DNA from: Branchiostoma floridae
Lineage: Eukaryota > Chordata > Leptocardii > Amphioxiformes > Branchiostomatidae
Assembly (NCBI RefSeq): GCF_000003815.2
Contig: NC_049988.1
Span: forward strand, 23,038,470 to 23,102,469
Direction: 5' to 3'
Length of the DNA: 64,000 nucleotides
Below the pieces are notes generated by a model. That model worked only from the letters and a program-made list of their open reading frames with translations. It did not search any database and was not told where the DNA came from. The translations under genes were made by a program, and so were the position numbers. This document shows, in pieces, positions 55,341-64,000 of this stretch (positions are counted from its first letter, which is position 1; each line of letters opens with the position of its first letter).

Positions 55341-57127
55341 ACTGGGTTGACAGAAAGTGTAAAATGGAACGAGATAGACTGTACGATATGGAACAAAGTG
55401 GAATGTACAAATGGAATTCCGTTTCGTTTCATTTCTTTCCATTTCGCACTTTCTGAACACCCGCACAATTATACATGTATATGTTTTTCGTGAATATTTT
55501 CATCAGGTTGCTGAATGATTAAAAACAACAGAAATCTTAAGTCTCCAACCTGTCGTAAGACTGTAGATAGAGTTGGAGGAGGACCGCTTGAGTAGCGGGC
55601 CGACCTCGGGGTCCTCTGAGGGCGGGGGTGCCGCCGGCTCCGGGGAGGGGTCTTCCAGCGGCCCTGCAAGTTCCGAGATCCGAGGGATTTGACTTCGGGG
55701 TTTCCGTCTGGCGGGACGCCGCCGTCGCTCTGTAGGAAGAAGAAATAATATTTAATATTAAGTTATTCTTATTTCATTGCAAATAAATAAGCTACACATC
55801 TAAATCTCTAAACATAGTGAGATGAAAAACACACGAAAGATCCAAATAAGCCAAGAGATGTCCACTGTTTCAAATTACTGTACTAATTTGTTCACGTCTT
55901 TCACCACATTGTCATTTCGCCACATGGCAAGTCGCTTCGCCACATGGCACGAGTACTGAAGTACCAAGCTATTCCCACATTTCAACTTCAAAACAAGGTA
56001 TTGTTTCATCGATAGAACTTCTGGCTAAAACATCTGCGTTTCATACATGCAAATAAAAAAAAAAACGCCCCTGCTTGGGGAGTAGTGGAATCTTACAAAC
56101 CGACCTGTTGACATGTCTATGTTAGTGGACCGCTCCAAGACTTGGTGCGAGGGGAGGCTAGCGGCAGGCGCCATGGGCCCCGGCACATTCGGATCGCTCT
56201 CCTCTCCCGTGGTCTCGTACAGCAGACTCTGTGGCTGGGGCGCGGAGGTCGTGTCTCCTGTAGTCTCGTACAACAGGCGCTGCGGCTGGGGCGCGTTGGA
56301 TTGGCCCGAGGTGCCATTCCTGGAGTTCGTATTGTTGTGGTGTGTTGGGCTGGTCCTAGACTGTTTCTGGATGAAGTGATACAAGTTTATGTGTTATATC
56401 CACATTCTTAGTGTCAGAGGCTGCAAATGTGCTACGACCAAAGATTTGACCCTTTTCTTGCCTTAGGCAGGAATCTACACCTTATCTCATCTATCCTGTT
56501 ATCTATTTGACCGCAGCACAGAAGCCGCATCACCAGTTTTCGCCACCCTTCTGATAGTGCTATATCTAATGAATGCAGTTGAAAGACGGGGGTCGATCAA
56601 ATAAGCACCTAGTCACGTGATCTACCAACATATTAGATAATAAACGTGACGTCACTGAAGTCGTAGACTGTCCATTCCTTGACTTGGGAGTTGGGAGTAA
56701 AGAATTATTTACTTTAAAGAAATATAAGAACTATTGGAAATTATATTTTAAACCTACGTCAGACAAAAACTTACCAAGTTGTAACTAGCCAAGTTGTTAA
56801 CGGCGGAGTCACTATTCACTGTGTTTAGCAACGTGGACGGCGTCTCCTGTGAGACAAGGGGCGGATGTGACGTCTGCGACAACAGGAAGGGCTGACTCGG
56901 CTCGGAGATCACGTGACGCGGTGACGCTTGCCTGACGTCATCGTGGAACTTGTTGGTCGTGGAGGCTCCGTTGACGTTGTTCCGGTTTACGTTGGCGGTG
57001 TTTTGGACGGAGGACGCTGGTTGGGAGACCAGACGAGGTTCCTTCTGCGGTCTCGGGTTGTCCCGGAGGTTGTTCCGCTGCATGATGTTGTCTACGGGAA
57101 CGGGCGCGTGGCGACTGTTCACTAACA
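54221..57127 (-). CDS. C-terminal part of an unidentified Ser/Pro-rich protein (five exons)
   Basis: Exons 56775-57127, 56105-56366, 55550-55729, 54740-55025 and 54221-54350 have good splice sites (donors GTAAGT, GTCGGT, GTTGGA, GTATGT; acceptors CAG) and compatible phases (0, 1, 1, 2), giving 402 residues to a TGA. The product is low-complexity and disordered: Asn/Ser-rich, then a duplicated APQPQxLLYETTG motif, a basic RRRRPARRKPR patch (possible nuclear signal), acidic/Pro ISELAGPLEDPSPEP, Ser runs, a six-Gly run, and a C-terminus LRRLAVAARLL...DTSES. No known domain recognised; it may be the tail of a larger protein whose 5' exons lie above 57.2 kb. Unrelated to its ZnF/lectin neighbours; codons are GC-rich compared with the array. 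Confidence 0.6.
55172..55222 (-). repeat. Partial duplicate of an exon 5' end in the adjacent intron
   Basis: About 45 bp including the acceptor region and GGTTCGAAGCCGAGGAGAG are copied from the exon start at 54980-55035, with the acceptor CAG changed. Possible cryptic exon or dead duplicate. Confidence 0.6.
55249..55336. repeat. (AT)n-(AG)n compound microsatellite
   Basis: AT run followed by an AG run in an intron of the unidentified gene. Two copies of CGGCCGTCTCTCCTCGGCTT flank it (54992 and 55175): the right one duplicates the exon start at 54740-55025. Confidence 0.9.
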
Positions 57128-60100
57128 CTGCAGGGACAATTCAGAGTCAGAGATGGAATTATGACTTATATCCCTCATCCGTTACGCTTGCTTGCAGACT
57201 AAACTAATAACAGCACAGAGGATGCTTGGAAATCCCACAGAGACGGGTTCTTGCGGGCTGATCACTCACACTGCAAGACCAGGCTAGAGATAAACTCATG
57301 AATAGATAAGGCATTGAAATGATTTATGACCATTTATAAGCTATAGGTCACCATTTCCTCCAAAAAGACCGGGGATTTTGTATATTTATTTATTTTATTT
57401 ATTGATCTTATAGGGTGGTCCCTTCAGTCAGCAGACTGATTTAGAGAATGTATTTGCAGTATATGTACTATGATAAGTCGATGAAGATAAGACAACCAGG
57501 TAATAAGACATGCCAGAAAGCAGTTACTCAGTTGCTACGAGAGGGAGGGGGGTTTGGGGCATCATTGCATGTCTTCAGGGATAGAGACATAGANNNNNNN
57601 NNNNNNNNNNNNNNNNNNNNNNNNNNNNNNNNNNNNNNNNNNNNNNNNNNNNNNNNNNNNNNNNNNNNNNNNNNNNNNNNNNNNNNNNNNNNNGCAAAAT
57701 ACGTCTGTCATTATTTTGCCGGGTGTGAAATGTTGTACTAAAGAAACGTTCCATTGGAAGTTATTTTGTATAAGATTGAGCTCAGGAGGGTTCAAATGCA
57801 CAAAACAATCCCTGATATGTTCGTTCGCAGCAACATATTTTAATGCGTCAGTAATACATTCCAAGGTTTTGGAGGAACAAATTGTTTTTAAAAGGATTTT
57901 CTTCCTTTGCGGTATTGACGCACTATTTGTTTCCTACGGTATGATCTAATATCAGGTGGTCACAGCACATATGGCCTTATTTGCTTGGATATTGCATATA
58001 AGAGTATACATGCTGTTCGGAATGCCTAGGTACAGGACACTACCAGTGTCCCTGTGGCCAACTAGTTCGAATGATAGAGGTTTAACCCCCCCCCCCCCCC
58101 CCTTGGGCACGGTGCAAACGGTTGTGTAAAGCCGGTAAGCCTATATGAACGTCAAACATTTACGCGTTAAAGAAACCAACACACCTATAAATGTGACCCG
58201 CTGTGCTCGTCTGAAAAGAGCCCCAACACACTTCTTTGTTGTTGAAAAGCACTATACTCCAACGCAGTGTGAGCTTTAGCTTTCCCATTGCTGTTTACAT
58301 GAACATGTACGTACGCTGTCTAGAAAAAGCCCCATTACACTACTAAGTTCTTGAAAAGCACTATACTTCACCTCAGGTGAGGATAACAGCTTTGTCTTTC
58401 TTTATCTTTCCAAGGCTATACTTGTCTTGACGGTAAGATCACCCGAAGTTTCACTACAAAGATAATAAAAAAGAGCTAACAATAATCACTCCCAGGCCGC
58501 AACTTATATCGCATTTTACCACAAAGCAATAAATTTTTTTATGAAAGATTGTAAAATCTGTAAAACACAGGATGTCCGTACCCAAATGTACTTGCTTTGT
58601 TGCATACCAGCTTGATGGTCTAGGGCAAAAAAGGAGAAAAATCTAACCAAAAAATGCTGCTAAACCGCAGGACCAAACATCCAGACCCTTCTTTCCTAGG
58701 CTTGATTTTCTTATCTTCAGGAGGACTGTAAGAGACAATCGTCGCTAGTTCAATCATGTTTGTACATGTGTATTGCCATTATTGTTTAAACTTTAAAGAA
58801 GGAACAAGGGTGCTGCGGCACCATGCCCTGACCATGTGTCCCGTTACCCTGGGGAGCAGATCCTCTGGCAAGCATAAAACTCAGATTGACCAGGGATGCT
58901 ATTGTGTAATATGTTATATATTTTTTTCTTGAAGAACAGGCGAAAATCAATGCGCGCGAATGTCATCCATAAAATGAAGTCATAGTGGCCTAATAACATT
59001 TTTTTTTAATCAGGCAAAAATTAATGAGCGCTGATGTCATCCATAAGATTTACTTGCTGAGGCCTAATCGATGTCCTTTGATACCTTAAATACCATACGT
59101 TTTCACTAGTTTCCACACAAAGATATGATACGGCATAAGACGTAGTTTACGAATACTTATATAAATGCTTTGGCGCGGGTGACGTCTTATGACGTCCCAT
59201 CTTACCATGAGCACGTCATAACCAATGGACGGAAGCAAGAAACTTCGCATCTATCGAGCCCTCTGGTAGTGACAACACGGATGGCAATGACTCTTCAATT
59301 CTTAGAACGCATGCTTCCCTTTCAAACCTTGATGTCTGTCATGATTATTTTGATGTCGTTTCAGCCCGTCAGTCTCTGTTGGCTTGTTAACTCCTTACAC
59401 TTCCGCTTATGATTTAATTCGGCTCATGTCCAATTTCCGGAATGCGCAGAAGTCTTGAAATGATACACGATGTCTGTCCTAACTGGTTTAGAGCACCACC
59501 GGTGTTAGGTGTTGTTTGTTAATCCTTTGAAGCTTGTGTTGCACACTGTTTTCGGCCCACGGCCGCATCACGGATCGGGCAGAAACGTCACGATGACTGG
59601 AGACGTCTCATGTGACGTTACGGCATCTTTGTTAGAGACAGAAGATGTGTCTTGGTCACTCTTGCTCATGTGCAAGGAGAGCTGCTTAAGCTGCCAACGT
59701 GACAACTTCACATCTGTAGAAAACTTGTGAAATTAGAATATTAACCAAACACAAAAGTTTGGAAAGTTGATTTTGGTCGATCATATATCGACGGGTGATC
59801 CATATGTCCAGGGCATTATCATACATACATAGTCATGTAATATGAAGTCTGTTGTCAATATCCACCAAATTTCAGATCGCTGTGGTCTCTAATTTTCCTT
59901 CGACATTCTTTTTCAAAGCAGTAGATGAGAGACGAGAAAACAAGCGTGAACTTTGGTCAGATTTAGAGCTGTGTGGATCATGTTTCTCATGCCATAAAAC
60001 ATACGAAGATATAGTCAAAATGGTTGACAAGGTTTCCCTTATTGTTTTATCAAAATGTTTTATATGCATTTCACCTAGGACGAAGTGAATGTCTGACTTT

Positions 60101-60490
60101 TAGAAGAGCAAATTGACCCGCACACCTAAGCTCAATTGTCCATGTTTTCCTTCTGCTTACTTCACGTTACCTGAAAAGTAATGATCACAATAATCTGAGT
60201 TTTGGGAAATTCATAAATGGCTTTATGATTTACATTTATGTCCCGAAATTTTAGATAGAACATAGAGATGATCCATCGTACAAGTGGGACTTAAATTTAT
60301 AAAGCCCATCACCTACTAAATGAGAACGGAAAAATCAGAGAGAAGGAAAAGACCACCAGGGCGACACACGAAGCTAGTGCTCCTTGCTTTGTTGTGTTTC
60401 CCGATTCGATGTGGCAATATCCTGTCTATTCTTTACATCTACGTGAATTACGTCAGCGGACGTAGTGAGTAGCTGAAATCATCTTTGGTG
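57128..60490. other. Intron or intergenic sequence 5' of the unidentified gene
   Basis: No credible exon found. Contains the repeat shared with 30.05 kb (57490-57540), a 100-N gap (57594-57693), and a poly-C run at 58086-58102. Missing 5' exons of the unidentified gene may be here but could not be recognised. Confidence 0.4.
57594..57693. other. Assembly gap, 100 N
   Basis: Flanks are not duplicates of each other, unlike the 19.0 and 21.6 kb gaps. Confidence 0.99.
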
Positions 60491-60659
60491 ATGGTTGGTT
60501 AGCCTCTACCAGGCTCTGTGGATCGGTAGAATCATTATCCTCACCACGAAACGTACTCTTCTGGTCGGCTAACTCCCCTAGCGTACTATTGACTCTATTT
60601 GTCCAATTCCTACAATTAGACCACCGATCCACGAAGCCTGGTAGAGGCTAATGGTTGGT
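60491..60659. mobile_element. 151-bp MITE with 9-bp target duplication
   Basis: ATGGTTGGT occurs at 60491-60499 and 60651-60659. Between them, TAGCCTCTACCAGGCTCTGT is inverted at the other end (CGAAGCCTGGTAGAGGCTA), with inner ends GGATCGGT/ACCGATCC. Length and target duplication suggest a Mutator- or hAT-like non-autonomous element. Miniature elements are known in amphioxus, but family membership was not tested. Confidence 0.9.
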
Positions 60660-60721
60660 AGACAGCATGGGTTTGTGCACCTGTTACCGTCTGTTTCAAG
60701 TGTCATAGCGTCTTGTAAAAA

Positions 60722-61009
60722 NNNNNNNNNNNNNNNNNNNNNNNNNNNNNNNNNNNNNNNNNNNNNNNNNNNNNNNNNNNNNNNNNNNNNNNNNNNNNNN
60801 NNNNNNNNNNNNNNNNNNNNNNNNNNNNNNNNNNNNNNNNNNNNNNNNNNNNNNNNNNNNNNNNNNNNNNNNNNNNNNNNNNNNNNNNNNNNNNNNNNNN
60901 NNNNNNNNNNNNNNNNNNNNNNNNNNNNNNNNNNNNNNNNNNNNNNNNNNNNNNNNNNNNNNNNNNNNNNNNNNNNNNNNNNNNNNNNNNNNNNNNNNNN
61001 NNNNNNNNN
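60722..61009. other. Assembly gap, 288 N
   Basis: Lies at the inner edge of the right inverted arm, so the arm boundary itself is not visible. Confidence 0.99.
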
Positions 61010-61125
61010 AAGCAGGCATCAAATGACCTTTCAACCCCACAGTGTCAGTCACCTTTCACCCTTGCTGCTCCAGACAGACGCTTGCAGGAGGATTGTGCGG
61101 AGGTAATAATCATCACTGGAAGCAG
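61010..61125 (+). promoter_or_regulatory. Noncoding 5' exon and promoter of the right-arm ZnF gene
   Basis: Inverted copy of the ZnF 5' exon: CACTGGAAGCAG|GTAAGAACG with exon end 61125. TGACCTTTCA and CACCTTTCACC words are present upstream. Serves the plus-strand ZnF gene starting at 63896. Confidence 0.6.
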
Positions 61126-63888
61126 GTAAGAACGAGATATACGTACAAGCTGACTGCGTCATTATGAACTATAGGGGATAGAGATCATTTCTATGGTATT
61201 TGGGCAACGTTAGACAGAAATGTAAGATTTTTCGGGCTGACAAAATGTGGGTGGGGAGGGGGGCATCTTTACCTTCACGACAACAAAGGAAAACATGATT
61301 TGTTTTTGCTCAGTTTGTTTTACTTATTCTTCAAACAAATAATGAACTGACCAGACAGCTATCACCATGGTTACTGGAGGTGTAGCAGACACCCTGTGGT
61401 AGTGTTTAGTGCATATAGGAAAATAACCTTATAAGCCTAGCTTCTCACATAATTTTAGTTACGACGCATGTGCGCGTGCGGCGACAGGAATTCTAGGTAA
61501 TATGTCAAAGGGTAAGGCACACAAAAAGTAAACAAAACCCGTCTGGATATTAGACATTGTCTGCGACATTGTCTATATAAGACAAGAACTGTCTACTTTT
61601 TGTGTGCCATACCCTTGTGGGTGGCTTGATTATGTTTCTTTTTGTCTAAGACTAAACAGATTGTGTTAAAACTGCTAGTCTACCCAACAGGTGACCGATA
61701 ATTCTACTCAAGATGCCGCTGGGGTCATTTAGGTCATTGGAGAGTCTATTGTATTGCGGGAGGCACAGGCAGACCCGTGAAAATTTACCCTTATGAAATT
61801 ATGCCAACATAGATTAAGTTCTCCAAATGTCAACAAGTAGTGATTAATGTCAAAGTTTTGGTAAACTTCTCATTAAGATACTGGTGAAAACCGCACAATG
61901 TTAGCATTTGCGGATAAACTGAGGCAAGTCCTAGAGTGCAGATGTGCTGGTGCGTCCCCGTCTGTTGACAATGATGCACAATGGGTGATGCATGACCAAA
62001 TTCTCACATGGCCTATGAAGTGAGTTTACCCATGGGATTGGGAGGCGCTTTTATGAGGGGTGATTAGCTATGAGCTGTAGGCAATCACAAGAGGTTTGGA
62101 GCTAAAATCTAGTCTCTACCAGAGTCCAGATCGCCTGAAAATTGTAGAAATGGAATAAATAGAGGAGTAAGCCGGCCAGGGAACTTAAGCCGGCTAGGGG
62201 ACAGCACGCGATCCACGGAGTCTAGTGTTGCTATCTTGTTTAATGTCCACTTATCGCTATCTAATAGGTGCTAAGGGGCTAAGTAGTCCTTTTATTGCTT
62301 TCCGACTTGTCTGTGACGGTCCAAGCAGAAGCAACGAGCCTGTCACATGGGACCTTCCTCTAAAAATAAGGCTCGTCAGTTTACCGGCTTGATATATATA
62401 TAAAAGTCCGAAAAATACATGAAATGCCGAATAGTAATAACAAACACACCGGCGGTGCATGTGTTTCTGAATAATAAACAAGTACCGTACGCTTGACAGC
62501 CGCCGACTCTGGCCAATCGGTGGCCTAAATATGGCGGACACAACGACAACAACCCACAAGATAAGTTGCTGTCACAGATATGGAGGTCTAGAAAAACGTG
62601 CAGGGGATGAGTGTGTATGCAAAGTGTGCGCGTGTATGCAAAGTGTGTGGGTGTATGCAAAGTGTGTGGGTGTATGCAAAGTGTGTGCATGGCACGCGCA
62701 CACTCTGCAGACATGCGCACACTCTGCAGACACCCTCACACTCTGCAGACACTCGCACACTCTGCAGCCACGCGCACACTCTGCAGACACGCGCACACTC
62801 TGCAGACACGCGCACACTCTGCAGACACGCGCACACTCTGCAGACACGCGCACACTCTGCAGACACGCGCACACTCTGCAGACACGCACACTCTGCAGAC
62901 ACCCGCACACTCTGCAGACACGCACACTCTGCAGCCAAGCACACTCTGCAGACAGGCGCACACTCTGCAGACACGCGCACACTCTGCAGACACGCACACA
63001 CTCTGCAGACACACGCACACTCTGCAGACACGCGCACTCTGCAGACACGTGCACACTCTGCAGACATGCCCACACTCTGCAGCCAAGCGCACACTCTGCA
63101 GACAGGTGCACACTCTGCAGACACACGCACACTCTTCAGATACACGCACACTCTGCAGCCAAGCGCACACTCTGCAGACACGCACACACTCTGCAGACAT
63201 GTGCACATTCTGCAGACACGCGCACACTCTGCAGACACAAGCACACTCTGCAGCCACGCACACTCTGCAGACGTGCACACTCTGCAGCCATGCGCACACT
63301 CTGCAGAAACGCGCACACTAGATTTTAGCTCTTGTGATTACCTACAGCTCAAAGTGTACGTAACATGACCAAACCAGTAAACAATGCTGCATGAAGAGGA
63401 AGGGGGAGGGGGTAGATTCGAGTAATCAAAATTAGCGACGATGAGAATTTTGCTGTCTACTAGTGGCCGTTTAAAACCGCTAAAATTAAGTTATCGTTAT
63501 AAAATCAAGAATTGAGTAACTGCCATTCTTAAAGATGCGTTTTGATGCCGAGCACAGTTTGACGTTTCCACCGAAAAAGGCGCAAGTTTGCCGAACGCTG
63601 CGAGACGCGCCCCACGGCACATTAATTGATTTATGACTTACATTATCTCCAGCGCTGAGCTACTTCCTTTGTACAAATAATTGGTGGATTAATCTAATAT
63701 CGTTAGAAGATGGACCAATAGATATATATATATATTGTAGTTGCAAAACACAACAATCAGAAAAAAAATCACCTTACCGTAAATAGCTTAATAGGCCAGA
63801 CCATGTAAAGGTTAACCTTATTTATTTGCTTGCAATCTCCTAGTTTTGTTTAGACTATTTGTCTTCTAATGATTTTCTTTTCCATTAG
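61126..63888 (+). other. First intron of the right-arm ZnF gene
   Basis: Inverted counterpart of 1812-4116 with extra segments at about 61415-61620 and 61943-61999 and a longer minisatellite. The acceptor TTTTCCATTAG ends at 63888. Confidence 0.65.
62609..63320. repeat. 19-bp minisatellite, right arm
   Basis: Four units of the GTGTATGCAAAGTGTG type, a switch at about 62690, then about 33 units of the CACGCGCACACTCTGCAGA type. Several 17-18-bp variant units break the register. Mirrors 2386-2975 but is longer. Confidence 0.9.
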
Positions 63889-63895
63889 GTTCGAC

Positions 63896-64000
63896 ATGGC
63901 AGAGAAAGGTGATGGTTCTCCTACTGCTGTTCCCCAGAACGTCGGTGATGAAACTCCTGCAGGATTTTTAGGTGACCAGGATACAAGTGAAACCAAAGAC
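63896..64000 (+). CDS. ZnF gene of the right inverted arm (5' end only)
   Basis: Starts MAEKGDGSPTAVPQN seven bases after the acceptor and continues the ZnF1-type leader (GDQDTSETKD) to the window edge. It differs from ZnF1 at a few leader residues (GDETP for DDGSP, DQD for DRD). Fingers lie beyond the window. Confidence 0.85.
   Translation, partial: MAEKGDGSPTAVPQNVGDETPAGFLGDQDTSETKD

Noticed and set aside
57716-57864. Minus-strand frame with ECITDALKYVAANEHIRDCF
   Set aside because: Looks protein-like but is cut by a gap, lacks splice context and matches no family I can name; left unannotated.
59170-59412. Possible small gene on plus strand (MARVTSYDVPS...)
   Set aside because: No splice context, homology or codon pattern; length is expected by chance.

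Overview
The window is intron-bearing metazoan DNA and looks like amphioxus (Branchiostoma). Reasons: expanded multi-C2H2 zinc-finger and C-type-lectin families, dense miniature transposons, several non-LTR retrotransposon scraps, and assembly gaps flanked by duplicated, haplotype-like sequence. The species assignment is inference; no search was possible.

Two unrelated gene families alternate on the minus strand. Five zinc-finger (ZnF) loci lie at 0.2-4.2, 5.1-7.0, 16.0-19.8, 32.4-34.7 and 41.6-44.9 kb. Each has a noncoding 5' exon with a conserved splice donor, an intron of about 0.8-2.3 kb, and one coding exon starting MAE..GSP. ZnF1, ZnF3 and ZnF4 are intact with 16-17 fingers; ZnF2 and ZnF5 carry nonsense codons. 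Between them are five type II membrane C-type-lectin loci at 10.9-13.8, 22.2-24.3, 26.1-27.9, 37.0-39.2 and 48.8-51.8 kb. Each has four coding exons: cytoplasmic tail, transmembrane segment, coiled-coil stalk made of 14/17-residue repeats, and lectin domain. Lectins C and E are intact, B is complete except for a first exon lost in a gap, A has a 34-bp deletion in the lectin domain, and D has a nonsense codon in the tail exon. Exon phases match wherever checked.

The array grew by segmental duplication. Shared blocks lie 3' of the lectins, between lectin promoters and ZnF 3' ends, and in the ZnF first introns. These paralogous blocks give empty-site evidence for two retrotransposon insertions (7.4-8.7 and 35.6-35.8 kb). 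Other mobile DNA: a Tx1/L1-like LINE 3' fragment interrupted by a Penelope/hammerhead-like sequence (29.2-30.5 kb), a TTAA-flanked piggyBac-like element nested in a TA-flanked DNA element (45.4-47.2 kb), a 151-bp MITE with 9-bp target duplication (60.5 kb), and CR1-like scraps.

Both window ends carry the same sequence in opposite orientation: 1-4.3 kb (ZnF1, 5' exon and a 19-bp minisatellite) reappears inverted at 61.0-64.0 kb, so the lectin/ZnF array sits between large inverted arms. Just inside the right arm, at 54.2-57.1 kb, five phase-consistent minus-strand exons encode the C-terminal 402 residues of a Ser/Pro-rich disordered protein that I do not recognise. Five N gaps are present; two are flanked by near-exact duplicates and are probably unmerged haplotypes.
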